Shown here: positions 30,801-37,625 of the stretch, piece after piece
Numbering within the stretch: the first letter of the stretch is position 1
Layout of the letters: the number at the start of each line of letters is the position of its first letter
DNA from: Lingula anatina
Taxonomy: Eukaryota > Brachiopoda > Lingulata > Lingulida > Lingulidae
Assembly: GCF_001039355.2 (NCBI RefSeq)
Contig: NW_019773577.1
Span: 22,961-81,363 of the forward strand
DNA length: 58,403 bases
Reading direction: 5' to 3'
Notes under the pieces: generated by a model
Databases searched by the model: none
What the model saw: the letters and a program-made list of their open reading frames with translations, nothing else
Told to the model about the DNA's origin: nothing
Made by a program: the position numbers and the translations under genes

Positions 30801-32572
30801 TTGTATTTCCTTTTTCTTGGTCATAATTGATCTTTTTATGTCATTATTTCTCAATTTTACAATGACTGGCGGATGTTGTCCCTCTCTGCCTGGGATTCTA
30901 TGAATAGCAGTTATATCATGGGGGTCCAGTTCAATGTTGATTTCTTTCTTGAGAAATTCAGGGAAGTCACGTCTTAAATTTTCTTTGTTGCGAGGGGGGA
31001 AGTTTAGAACTCTTACATTTAATTTTCTGGAGTATTGTTCGTTGTAGTTACTTTGTTTGATTGCTTCAGTTGATCTAGTATGATTTTGAACGACCCTTTC
31101 CTCTAGATCTTTTAATTTCTTTTCTTTATCATTCAGTTTCTCTTTGAGGTTTTCATTTTCCAGCAATAGTGAGTCTATTTTGTCTTGCATTTTACCCGTG
31201 GCCTCGGCAATTCTTAATTTCATCTCACTTTGTATAAGTTCATATTGTTTTTCTAGCATTTGATCTGTTATTGTTGCTACAAGGTCAGTTATTTCATCTT
31301 TAGTTACTAGAGTACTCAATACCTCTTTTATGCCGGACAGGTCACCGTGGATGCTGGCTAGTTGAGAGTCAAGGTCCGCCCCCTCCATGCTCTCTTCTGC
31401 CACGTCTGAGTGACTCCGTTTTTCCTTTTTTGATGGCTTTTCAGCAGCCTCTTTTTTCTGATTCTTGTATTGGTCGATTGTTGACTGAGTTGATTTTTTC
31501 CTGTCACCTGGCATTTTAATTAAAGTCTACACAGACAGACACAAAACTGACATTAGCAAGGAGCTACGAGCAGGTTACTCACGCTGTGCCGCCATCTTGT
31601 CACAAGCATTTGCATTGTGTCACAATCTTCGGCCTCCTCTAGCATTACATCTGTAGCAGCTGATGGCGCATCCTTCTTGGAAGTGCCATTTTTGAAGGCA
31701 AAACAGTGAATAAAGACTATTTTGGTGCTCCCTATTATATTATTTTGATTATCCTTGCGTTACACCAATTTGACGCACCAATGTCGTGCTTAACACTCCC
31801 GTGCTCATTACGTTTCTTTTACGTTTCTCTTACTTCGTAAGTACGATTTCTGAAAACGTACGCTTCACTTGCAATACACGTACCATGATCTCACTCACAG
31901 TGTGCGACACAAGTACAGATCGTACGTGCTCCTTACTTCTTCCTACTTACAAAAAGGCGTTTAGACCACTTGCGGGCCTCACGTTTAGAGCACGACACAC
32001 CTACTCATAAAGTACTTACTACTTACGTCCCCTGCAATTTAATTTTCATCCTGCGACAACGATACGCCTGACAAGAACTCCGAGGACGCACAATCTCTAA
32101 GCACGCACGACTGGTTGTAAGAGAGTCTTTACGGGTATCATTGAACTCGAAGTTTCGCACTAAGGACTTGATGTTCTGCTATTCTGCTCAAAACCTGGAC
32201 TCACGCAGGAGCCCATGCGGCCGCATCTGAGCGAGGCTTTACAGATGAGCAATGTCAGCCACAACAGTGATAAAAGTTGTAGGAGCAAACATGTATTTGT
32301 GTCTATTCCCCAACTGATTAACGTCATAACATTATCTCCAACTGTTTTCAAATGAATTTGCTAATTTTATTCCAGAGACCAAGTCCCTGCTTGAGGAGAA
32401 CAAGAGACTGAAAGAAGAGCGTACCTGTAAGATCTGTATGGACGAAGAAGTCGGTGTGGTATTTTTGCCGTGTGGCCATCTTGTCACCTGTGTCCAGTGC
32501 GCTCCTGCCTTGAGAAATTGCGTCACTTGCAGAGCACCCATTAAGGGCACAGTAAGGTCGTTCTTAAGTTAA
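14923..32572 (+). CDS. Inhibitor of apoptosis protein, 3xBIR-UBA-RING
   Basis: Ten exons with GT-AG borders: 14923-15049, 15723-15814, 18522-19727, 20358-20522, 21004-21159, 21492-21667, 21928-21955, 22314-22649, 24368-24439 and 32376-32572. All junction phases agree; together they give about 851 codons, counting one internal TAG. Domain order BIR, BIR, BIR, UBA, RING, without CARD, matches the cIAP/XIAP class. Such proteins bind caspases or IAP-binding-motif proteins through BIR grooves, bind ubiquitin chains through UBA and act as E3 ligases through RING. The first exon starts in phase 1, so at least one upstream exon is missing from my model. An in-frame TAG at 22505-22507 would remove the RING domain. 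Introns carry LINEs, MITEs and a Tc1 element. Confidence 0.88.
15815..16180. other. IAP intron sequence, nothing recognised
   Basis: AT-rich intron without coding signals. A direct repeat of GGTTAATGGGAGTTAATATATAA-type words lies near 16065-16105. Confidence 0.4.
16181..16258 (-). repeat. Terminal fragment of the CAGGCCTACC MITE family
   Basis: The segment from TTGAAAACGGGTAGAG to GTAGTTGGGTAGGCCT matches the terminal inverted repeat of the complete MITE at 41162-41712. It ends exactly where LINE-like sequence begins. Confidence 0.75.
16486..17370 (-). pseudogene. LINE remnant: ORF1 and start of endonuclease ORF2
   Basis: On the - strand, 17028-17219 encodes a coiled-coil stretch ([20 protein letters not shown]) followed by a segment typical of L1-type ORF1. 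Near 16850-16960, in shifted frames, [18 protein letters not shown] matches the ORF1 RNA-binding part. 16486-16737 starts with [16 protein letters not shown] and continues [11 protein letters not shown], the beginning of an APE-type endonuclease ORF2. Both ends are truncated and frames are broken. This is a different LINE from the one at 26-31.6 kb. Confidence 0.7.
17538..17880 (+). mobile_element. MITE copy of the CAGGCCTACC family, 3' end lost
   Basis: It starts CAGGCCTACCCAACTACCAG and is closely similar over about 300 bp to the complete copy at 41162-41712, including TTTATTGTCTCTATGGGGAT, AATGTTTTAACCACTTTTGA and TTTACTATCCAATCAAGGTG. The right terminal repeat is absent; LINE-derived sequence follows directly. 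Confidence 0.8.
17881..18131 (+). repeat. CR1/L2-like LINE 3' end with (ATT)n tail
   Basis: The frame reads [12 protein letters not shown] near 17900-17937, matching the conserved C-terminal TP-L--LHWLP motif of CR1/L2-type ORF2. After a TG microsatellite (17947-17962) come AAGGCGCCTTGAGATAG and GTAAGGCGCC, then an (ATT)n tail at 18107-18131. This GCGCC-hairpin plus ATT tail is a common 3' terminus of such LINEs and their SINEs. Only the 3' end is present. Confidence 0.7.
18522..19727 (+). CDS. IAP exon: BIR1 and first half of BIR2
   Basis: A large exon after the acceptor TTTGCTTCAG. About 160 residues of unknown N-terminal sequence precede BIR1 (from about 19017), whose zinc ligands are CFSC near 19135, then H and C in RHRNVSSDC near 19193 (CX2CX16HX6C). 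A serine/threonine/proline-rich linker of about 120 residues follows. BIR2 begins near 19588 (RLATFVNWP, then [10 protein letters not shown]) and gives its CAFC pair near 19690. The exon ends at WEP|G with donor GTATGAG, and the remaining ligands are in the next exon. The open frame reads upstream past the acceptor to 18392, but intron-like sequence and phase favour 18522. Confidence 0.88.
19891..20173. mobile_element. MITE with CCCGCACGAAAA termini
   Basis: Left end CCCGCACGAAAAT, right end GTTTTCGTGCGGG, about 283 bp. The interior is rich in GCAGTA/TTTGCAG words. A shorter second copy lies at about 39867-40072 and shares ATCGAAGTAGCAAA, TTTGTACAGAGAGGA and TTAGCTCCCAAATC. Non-coding; it sits in the intron that splits BIR2. 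Confidence 0.75.
20358..20522 (+). CDS. IAP exon: second half of BIR2
   Basis: The acceptor TTTATTTTAG joins the BIR2 start in phase 1. It encodes [19 protein letters not shown], giving the H and C zinc ligands with HX6C spacing and 16 residues between the second cysteine and the histidine, as in typical BIR domains. It continues about 30 residues into a polar linker and ends at donor GTAAGC. An open frame extends upstream to 20228, but the split BIR motif fixes the true start. Confidence 0.88.
20767..20815. repeat. Poly(T) tract
   Basis: About 45 T residues with two C interruptions in an IAP intron. It may be the tail of a reversed retroposon, but no body is recognised next to it. Confidence 0.7.
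21004..21667 (+). CDS. IAP exons for BIR3 (21004-21159, 21492-21667)
   Basis: The first exon carries the BIR3 start ([19 protein letters not shown]); the second carries CFFC, the [20 protein letters not shown] box and the final cysteine (CX2CX16HX6C). This domain has the most canonical sequence of the three, including the WAEH segment next to the peptide-binding groove in the family. The exons join in phase 1. The tail [10 protein letters not shown] resembles the helix following BIR3 in XIAP and cIAPs. Confidence 0.9.
21928..21955 (+). CDS. IAP 28-bp linker microexon
   Basis: TCTTCCCCAG, then 28 bases, then GTAAGT. It encodes SQAQTQTQQ plus one base, joining phase 0 to phase 1 exactly as the neighbours require. 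A polar linker between BIR3 and UBA. Perfect splice signals on both sides support it despite its size. Confidence 0.75.
22314..22649 (+). CDS. IAP UBA exon with internal TAG
   Basis: After the acceptor TATGCAG the exon encodes a UBA domain: [20 protein letters not shown], then [16 protein letters not shown]. The MGF loop and final helix that contact ubiquitin are present. Directly after MD the codon is TAG (22505-22507). The frame then stays open for another 47 codons of Q/T/P-rich linker to donor GTACTT, in the phase needed by the next exon. A G-to-T change of a GAG codon is the simplest reading. If real and translated, the product would end after UBA and lack RING. Confidence 0.85.
22923..24273 (+). 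mobile_element. Decayed Tc1/mariner element in an IAP intron
   Basis: The ends CACTGGGCAATACAATTGTC (left) and ...GACACTTCTATTGTCCAGTG (right) are degenerate inverted repeats matching the better preserved copy at 37625-39004. Length about 1.35 kb. The transposase is oriented like the IAP gene but holds many stops and frameshifts. Recognisable pieces are [19 protein letters not shown] near 23240, [12 protein letters not shown] near 23554 and [15 protein letters not shown] near 23671. The first catalytic D is retained; the rest of the triad lies in shifted frames. Non-functional. Confidence 0.85.
24368..24439 (+). CDS. IAP lysine-rich linker exon
   Basis: TTCTTTAG acceptor, 72 bases, GTGAAC donor, phase 1 on both sides. 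It encodes [20 protein letters not shown] plus a few residues: a strongly basic segment between UBA and RING, possibly a nuclear-localisation-like patch. Placement rests on phase and splice signals. Confidence 0.65.
24948..25262 (+). repeat. Tandem duplication of a ~165-bp unit
   Basis: GAGGTAGAGGAATGT begins two consecutive units (about 24948 and 25113). Both continue with GTCTGCCTTGC, TCGCA, ATTGCAA, GAGTTTGTCTT and GTACGTGGCACACACT in the same order. It lies in the large intron upstream of the LINE insertion. Confidence 0.75.
25540..26037. repeat. CpG-rich degenerate-word block, left part
   Basis: Unlike the AT-rich surroundings, this block is dense in short related words such as GTGCGTCTTAC (25602 and 25653, each followed by AACACGCA or AAACGCGCA), ACTTGCGTACTTACTACGCA and AAAGTGCGT. 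Similar composition resumes after the LINE at about 31755-32110 (GTACGTGCTCCTTACTTC, CTACTCATAAAGTACTTACT). No coding function is supported. It looks like one satellite-like tract cut in two by the LINE. Confidence 0.55.
26281..27440 (-). pseudogene. LINE ORF2 C-terminal part, broken
   Basis: Downstream of RT the product continues in several frames with stops near 27305, 26990 and 26675. Pieces: [19 protein letters not shown] near 27350-27410; [20 protein letters not shown] and [14 protein letters not shown] (26979-27236); and the terminal Cys/His segment [20 protein letters not shown] (26281-26658), a zf-RVT-like motif found at the C-terminus of many L1/Tx1 ORF2 proteins. Three or more disabling changes make this copy non-autonomous. 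Confidence 0.75.
27445..28602 (-). CDS. LINE ORF2, reverse transcriptase part
   Basis: Non-LTR reverse transcriptase: [29 protein letters not shown], the catalytic [14 protein letters not shown] (first D), [15 protein letters not shown], then [15 protein letters not shown] (YADD). It continues with [10 protein letters not shown] and LGIEFS. The frame is open for 385 codons until a shift near 27445-27480 (T-run). It is the same protein as the endonuclease frame, displaced by one base at the A6 run. Confidence 0.88.
   Translation of the reverse strand: MKNNKSPGSDGFTAEIYTFFWNDLHSFIIRAVNDIFINEKMMASQNLGIITCIPKADKIRKCIKNWRPITLLNVIYKMISGCIVERMKLYLDKIISNFQSGFIAGRYIGENTRLIYDLMHIAEKKNIPALLILIDFEKAFDSVDWGFIDKVLDFFNFGETIKRWFHILNYNSKASVTQNGHLSEPFKISRGRRQGDPLSPYIFLLCAEILAIMIKNNKNICGIKLGDTKFKITQYADDTTLILDGNRSSFLESFRTLDYFSKISGLHINNSKTKPVWIGSRKYSREVFHHVRWKLEWGSTQFNLLGIEFSVNLNDMVTLKFNKQIPKIEGMIRHWNRRILTPIGRITILKTLIIPMLNHLFISLPNPDLVFIKKTKFYFVPIHLG
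28599..30056 (-). CDS. LINE ORF2, endonuclease part
   Basis: APE-type endonuclease that would nick the target DNA. The most likely start is the second methionine ([14 protein letters not shown], about 30032), as in related LINEs. Visible motifs: [40 protein letters not shown] and the catalytic SDHSPV. It continues through the linker typical of the Tx1/L1 clade ([12 protein letters not shown], then [12 protein letters not shown]). The frame ends at a TGA immediately after an A6 run at about 28605, and RT resumes one base away. Confidence 0.85.
   Translation of the reverse strand: MFFLPLSMSSIKIASINCQGLRDSTKRRDIFHFYRSKKCHIVCLQDTHFDSHDEKRILSEWGYKAYFNFFSTNSRGVAILINNNFEFEYLKEFKTNDGNLLALDVNIEKNRFTLINIYGPNRDTLDFYEQVRDIIIDFDNENFLICGDFNLTLNPDIDTENYANVNNPRARQKLLEVMNDLNIIDYFRLLYPDERRFTWRRRNPRRQARLDFFLIADNLQNSVSNIFINASYRSDHSPVILELKLNKCIKGKGTWVFNSSLLKDKEYVSKVKDIIKRTNLQYAVPVYAEENITEIPNEQISFTIDDSLFVEILLIDIRGMAISHSTFKKKQRDRQELELEREINVMEMNHPNEHSLDELEAKREALKNIRQEKLKGVLVRAKCRWIEEGEKPTKYFCSLESRNYVNKTIQNLELPDGTTIFDQKLILNEAKLFYERLYSSKTNQLEEVDLEIIFANLDVPKLSEPDKEYLQTEITSKKLLRVLKK
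30606..31514 (-). CDS. LINE ORF1 protein, intact (302 aa)
   Basis: An uninterrupted 302-codon frame. The N-terminus is basic and serine/lysine-rich ([20 protein letters not shown]). Residues about 60-165 form a long coiled coil ([20 protein letters not shown]). Residues about 175-300 give an RRM-like/L1 ORF1-type RNA-binding domain ([27 protein letters not shown]) and a C-terminal domain ending KKYLGS. It would be the nucleic-acid chaperone coating the LINE RNA. Its preservation next to a mildly damaged ORF2 argues for a fairly recent insertion. Confidence 0.88.
   Translation of the reverse strand: MPGDRKKSTQSTIDQYKNQKKEAAEKPSKKEKRSHSDVAEESMEGADLDSQLASIHGDLSGIKEVLSTLVTKDEITDLVATITDQMLEKQYELIQSEMKLRIAEATGKMQDKIDSLLLENENLKEKLNDKEKKLKDLEERVVQNHTRSTEAIKQSNYNEQYSRKLNVRVLNFPPRNKENLRRDFPEFLKKEINIELDPHDITAIHRIPGREGQHPPVIVKLRNNDIKRSIMTKKKEIQSSVRLYDDITQRNLALMSKIRQTGLVDYVWFYNGGVYAQKSTGKRIKFDIFDNIEEKIKKYLGS
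32376..32572 (+). CDS. IAP last exon: RING domain
   Basis: After the acceptor TTTATTCCAG the exon encodes a short charged helix ([13 protein letters not shown]) and a complete C3HC4 RING: CKIC, then [10 protein letters not shown], then CVTC, ending GTVRSFLS and TAA at 32570-32572. The LPCGHLVTC and final hydrophobic FLS residues are characteristic of IAP RINGs, which bind E2 enzymes and dimerise through the C-terminus. It is nearly 8 kb from the previous exon because a 5.55-kb LINE occupies the intron. The exon is intact, so the RING-coding part has not decayed. Confidence 0.92.
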
Positions 32573-33041
32573 GCGCTAAGCCAGCGTCCGGGAAACGGTT
32601 AGTTCGGTATTTTAAAAGCATACATTACAAGTGTCTGTAATGCAGCAAGCACAGAGTGGAATAACCCGGAAAATTAAAGGATTTTACGCGTTCAGTGAGA
32701 ACAGAATGGAAGCATCGGGAAGATAAAACGATAATGAGACAGTGTGTGTGCGTGTGTGTGTTTGTTGTCTAAGAAAGTTGAAGTCCTGTTTGCATCGTCA
32801 AAATGAACTAGCCCATGTACAGAAAAGACCGGCCTTCCGAATGAAATTGTTAAATGAAGAATGAATTCGTTTGATAAAATATTGATGTTGTATAATCATA
32901 TCAATGTTGTATATATTGTACAGTTCTGATAACTTAAGGATAGGGTACATGTAAGTTGGTGGTATACTTAATTTTAACGAGGTTTATTCAGAGAAAAGGA
33001 AGCAAATGGCTTGTAGCATTATATGCTACCCTGGTACATTC
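32573..33041. other. IAP 3' flank and spacer
   Basis: Probable 3'-UTR of the IAP gene, with a short TG run at 32742-32761. No clean AATAAA is seen within 300 bp of the stop. No other gene is recognised. Confidence 0.4.
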
Positions 33042-33252
33042 ATTATAGCATAGAAGTAGAGAAAATGGAATGCCAACTCCCGCGAGATTTGTGTTGCTCT
33101 CTGTGTTATGAGCTTGTGACCACGAGAGTTGGGCTAGAGTTGGGGAGTTTCACTTCCGGTCAACTCTCGTTGCACTACTTGTGAACGGGGAGCTGGAGTG
33201 CTTAGAATATTTTGCGTCATTTTCACAATTTTTCACTCGAGTTGATAAAAAA

Positions 33253-33817
33253 ATGGCTTCGAAGTTAAGATCTTTGGAGGTAAGTGTGTCTCTTAACTTG
33301 ATTAAACAAAGCTTGGTTGCAGCATGTGGATGAAATCGACGATAACCAAGCGATCTCACACAAAACACGTGGACAGCCGGCAGAGTTTTACTTTCCATGT
33401 GGTGATCAAGTTATGATATTTCAGTACCAAAGCAAGGGAATATTAGTCCGAATAGTCTACAAACAGCCGTGAACTGTAGTTTGACTGCACATCATAACTG
33501 AAAAAAAAATTCGAATAAAATTCTGTCCTTTAAATAGGGAATTTAATATTTAATGCTTTTGTTTACAACTAATACAAGGCTGCCAGCAATCTTCCTGCCA
33601 AGGAAAAGGCGACCCAGTGTTTTTTTTTACCGATATTAAATCAACTCACAAAGTTCAATCCTACTCACACTATTATCGTTAAACTTTTAAATTTTTTGAA
33701 AGTTATTTTTTTGCAAAATTTTAAGTAAAATTTCTGCCTACAGGCTGATCTTGAAGAGATATTCATTGAGCTGCAACTTGCCTTACAGAGCACCACGCAA
33801 CCAGTAGCACCACCCTG
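33253..33817 (+). CDS. Two putative 5' exons inside the TIR transposon
   Basis: Exon 1 (33253-33279) is ATG plus eight codons (MASKLRSLE) ending at GTAAGT. Exon 2 (33744-33817) follows acceptor CTGCCTACAG, encodes ADLEEIFIELQLALQSTTQ and PVAPP, and ends in phase 2 at donor GTATGT. The joined frame is open and acidic/helical. I cannot find the next exon: the acceptor-like site at 34018 gives an immediate stop in this phase. It could be the transposon's own gene or a captured gene start. Confidence 0.4.
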
Positions 33818-33939
33818 GTATGTTGTAATAAATAAAAAATAATTATCTTTCTGATTTTTTTTTTTTTTTTTTGAAAAAAAATTATATTCAAACAATGTAT
33901 AGTTACATGAAAATTGATAAGATCCTTTTCATTTGATAT

Positions 33940-34140
33940 TATGTATTTACATTAATAATGAAACATGATACAAATACAAAATTAATTTGACAGTGCTTTG
34001 TAAATTTTGCTACTTCAGGTGACTCAAATCTCACATTTAGTGGAGCAATCCTTGGTAAAGCTGCATCCAGCATTTTATTGACATACAGTTGTTTAGAAAT
34101 GCAAAAGGACACTTCAAAAGGTACATTGTTATAGAATATA
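33940..34140 (-). CDS. Unassigned ~60-codon open segment in the transposon
   Basis: On the - strand this segment is open for about 60 codons (for example ISKQLYVNKMLDAALPRIAP) and may be a fragment of the transposon's protein. There are no clear splice borders and no recognised domain. The + strand of 34018-34122 is also open and ends at a GTACAT donor-like site. Confidence 0.25.
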
Positions 34141-35169
34141 TATTTATTTCAGTATTTCAAGGCTTTTGTCAAATTGCAAAGTACCAATTATGTATCAGTT
34201 ATAGTAGCAATGACAGCTGTTACTGCATACATAATAACAATAATAGCAAATGAATTTTACTGTGACCTACATATAAAAGTTTTATCTTTCTATGGAAATG
34301 TTTTTGTTTCTACTTACTCAACAATCAATATATGATAAGAACAATGAAATTTAGAGAAATCAGATACAAATACATAAAGCATATTCAGCTGGACATTTAA
34401 AAAATACAATGATAGATTTCAGTTAGAGGTATTTTGCAATTGTTTAATACATTTTTAAACATGTTAGTTTTTCAGTCTTATGTTCAAGGAATCTAAAAAA
34501 TAAATTATTACCTGCGCCTTAATTATACCACACACTTCAAAAACTATATAAAAATGTTTTTGCCTGTTGTCCATGTAATATGTCATGCCTAATCTAACTT
34601 CAAGAGAATTTAATAGTTTGCTATATTCTCCTCAGTTTATTCCAAATTTTTAATTTTATTATTATTTTTTAAATTTATTTTATTTATTATTATTATTTAT
34701 TTTTTACTCTTAGCTGCAAAGCATGGGTTATCTGATGCGATCACCTAAGATAGCTATTTCGGAAGTGCTTGATTTTACACCTTATATTTTCCTTCAAAAT
34801 AATATGAGCATTGGTTCACAAATTTGAAGCCCCATACATCTGACCCATAGAATATTATTGGTGCAATCATTTTATTAGAAGGTGTAAATGAAAGATGGGG
34901 TTGGACTTTATCACAATAGTGTTTCAACTTGTTTATAATAATGGTAACTTAACCTTGCCTACATACTCGATTTATTTACAGCTCTTGCTCATGTTATGCT
35001 ATGGGTTATTTTATAATACACATTTAAACGCTAATTTTTCATATAGTCATAGTTAAAAATAAAGATGTAGTATTGAAACTGATTTCTCAGACAGAATTAG
35101 TTGTACTCTGCCATTAGAAGTTTAAAAATTTGCATGACTAACACACAGTTCTAATTTAGTTTCAGATAT

Positions 35170-35345
35170 CTGCAAACTTTTGGGACAATGTATATCTCCC
35201 TGTTTGGTACAGAAGTCCAAGGTCCCCAGGTTGAACAGAGAGCTCAGAGGCATCCCAGTCAGCTTTTTTCGCTGCTACAACCAGAATGACAGACGTTATA
35301 GCAGTCACAGAAGATGACCAACTCTGTCTGGTTGACACTTGAGAT
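35170..35345 (-). CDS. Unassigned open segment with WDASELSVQPGDLGLLYQTG
   Basis: On the - strand it is open for about 58 codons and includes WDASELSVQPGDLGLLYQTG. It lies between the transposon ends, and may be part of its coding region. The opposite strand is also open here (KVPRLNRELRGIPVSFF), so the reading is uncertain. Confidence 0.25.
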
Positions 35346-35959
35346 CTTCAGTAAAGTCCTGGTTGTACATTTCATCAGCCCTAATAGTGCATGGTGGTTT
35401 TTGTAGTCAGCAAACTGAAACATATGTAGAGAAAGTGATAAGCATGAAGAACTGAGTCAACCCAGAGTTAACAGTACACAGCCAGAAGCAGTCACTGCAG
35501 ACTGCCAAGTCACAAGGCAGACTTGAATCTATCACTACAAATGCAAAGTCTATATTGATGAGAAGGAAACAATTTTAGGAAAACCTTTCCTATACAGATG
35601 CATTTTTACAATGCTGTAATTCTGTTATTCCAGAGTGCCATTTTAGTTCTACATAACATGCTAAATGTACAAGTTCTGCCCTTATTATACACATTTCTTT
35701 ATTCATAAACTTCTATTTTAAATAGTAAATATGTAACTGCAATCAGTTTCACCATACATGTGTGCACTGCTAAATGTCTGATGTAAAAAAAATAAGCTAT
35801 GAAACTAAGACATAAGCCCTAATTTGTTCAGCAAACAGCAATGTTGAATTGAAGTTGTAATAAGGAGGTGAAAGTAATTTTAATTCAATTCAAACAGCTT
35901 AAATAAACTTTCATGAGATAATATTCATCCCTCAATTATACAGCCTGAATGTACATTTA

Positions 35960-36390
35960 ATGAAACAGTGCTTCAAAATATCTGGAACAGACCTTGGCTT
36001 TCTCTGGATTGAAGTTGTTGTCACATCTGTTGATGCAATGGATCAGCTGACTTCTCCATTTGTCTGAAACCTCAGACACCCCTGTGGATATGAAAAGATA
36101 CATTTACCACCTTAATTCTTGTACTTGCCTTAGAAATGGGAGTTTCTTTGTGGAACAAAAGCTGGCATATGAAGGTGTAAAATATTGAACATTATGAGAT
36201 TTAATAAATTGTCGTTTTATATATAATTATTGTGAAAGAAGTAAGTTATTCCCCTGCGAAAAGGTGGAAAAGAGATAACAATAAAATGGTTTGCTTGATT
36301 ATTATTTTGTGTTGCTTCAATTTTATCTTAGGCAAGCTGTGAAAAGAAAGACCCTTGCACTTCTGGGAAGAGGCACTGCATAAAACAACA
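35960..36390 (-). pseudogene. THAP-like domain fragments
   Basis: On the - strand 36330-36390 reads CSASSQKCKGLSFHSLPK, resembling the start of a THAP (C2CH) DNA-binding domain. After acceptor CATATCCACAG, 36081 down to about 35960 reads VSEVSDKWRSQLIHCINRC, then NFNPEKAK and VCSRYF, resembling the W, FxP and CxxH-like end of THAP; the final histidine position is Y here. Splice borders between the two pieces are not clear. THAP is typical of P-element transposases and related host proteins. The + strand of 36330-36410 is also open, so the strand assignment is inferred. Confidence 0.5.
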
Positions 36391-37540
36391 CAACAGAGCT
36401 CCTTCCTGACACCCTTCAAAAGAACAGAATGAACATTTACATTTATAATAAATTGTCATTATTTGACCTACATAGTCAGGTATATCTTAATTATATGTTG
36501 AAGCTATATCTCCAGGAGTAATAGCCAGCTATAACTGATATGCATGTAGTTTTGTGTTGCAATGATTCTCTGGCGGTATGGCCAAATCCAATTAAGACTT
36601 AAATCTTTCCATTTTTTCTTATTAAACATGTTCGTATTCTGCTTGTACAAATGCATAAAATGAAAAGGGGATAACTAAATATGTAATATTTATATGTATA
36701 AATATTCTGTGCTTTTATTAACAGCTTGGATAACGACATTTAGTTCACAGATTTCTCGAAGACCGTACATGGACACTTGAGGGATAAACGGAAAACAATC
36801 GGCGGCAGACGACCATTGTATTCGAGGACAGATCATATCATGAATGAGCCTCTCACTCCTAAAATTTACGCTTAAAAACACATTATTGTATTAAGATACA
36901 AAAGTTATTACTTACATTGCTAAATTATATTCTGTGTTATCTTCGACTTCGGCAATACACGCACCAAATAAAGCGTTTTGGGTTTTAATGATTCCGTTTT
37001 CACACCATAAAAACTGCAGTTAGAATGTCCAGACTCCCGTTTACGCCATAGCAAATCACATTATCGTAAAAACTAGCTCTAGTCGCTATGAATAGTGGTT
37101 ATTGAAACATGTAGAGCGTGAGTTGAATGCAGCGGCATGGAAACCGGAAGTGAAACTCCCCAACTCTCGCCCAACTCTCGAGGTCACAAGCTCGGCCTGC
37201 GAGATTTGAAGTTGGCATTGCATTTTCTCTACTTCTATGATTATAGTAAGTGTTAGGCATGCATGTCGGCCTATCTAACCTCTCATATGTGTATACCATG
37301 TTGATGGAATGCATCTTTAACAGAATTCTTTTATGCATGATAATTGAATCAGTAAAGGGGACAATGTAGGTATCCACGGTTAATTTTTATCATTTTTATT
37401 TATTATTATTATTTTTGTGCAGTTTTTGTCTAACGTTTTGAATTTATGTAGCCAAGTACGGGCCTCGAATATTATCGAATGTCCTTGACATATCATTGCA
37501 CAGTACAGTGCATGCAATAACGTTTGTGTGTTTGCTTGAT

Positions 37541-37561
37541 ATATATATATATATATATATA

Positions 37562-37624
<63 letters not shown>
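37541..37624. repeat. (TA)n microsatellite
   Basis: About 80 bp of TA repeat with one GC interruption. The adjoining Tc1-like element inserted at its end, as expected for a TA-targeting transposon. Confidence 0.95.

Positions 37625-37625
<1 letters not shown>

Larger units (their letters stand above)
26048..31598 (-). mobile_element. Near full-length Tx1/L1-like LINE (5551 bp)
   Basis: The element is bounded by a 10-bp target duplication, GTCACAAGCA, at 26038-26047 and 31599-31608. On the - strand it starts AAGATGGCGGCACAGCG, has an 84-bp leader, ORF1 (31514-30606), a 549-bp spacer, ORF2 (from 30032/30056 to about 26281) and an A-run tail (T run at 26049-26059). ORF2 carries an APE endonuclease, reverse transcriptase with YADD and a C-terminal Cys/His region. 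ORF1 is intact. ORF2 has one shift at an A6 run near 28605 and further stops after 27445. It sits antisense in the last IAP intron. Confidence 0.9.
33049..37239. mobile_element. 4.19-kb DNA transposon with ~100-bp TIRs
   Basis: The left end CATAGAAGTAGAGAAAATG (33049) and its inverted copy at the right end (to 37239) begin inverted repeats of about 100-112 bp that also share GAGCTTGTGACC, CGAGAGTTGGGC and GAGTTGGGGAGTTTCACTTC. The flanks carry ATTATAG at 33042-33048 and 37240-37246, a 7-bp target duplication. Inside are THAP-like coding pieces on the - strand (about 35960-36390) and two phase-compatible small exons on the + strand. THAP domains occur at the N-terminus of P-element transposases, so P-like is a reasonable guess, but I see no intact transposase. 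Confidence 0.8.

Noticed and set aside
34018-34122. Third exon of the + strand transposon gene after acceptor CTACTTCAG
   Set aside because: Joining it in phase with the exon ending at 33817 gives an immediate stop; it is open only in another phase.
37541-37624. TA repeat read as a CRISPR-like or structured RNA element
   Set aside because: Simple TA microsatellite without spacers.
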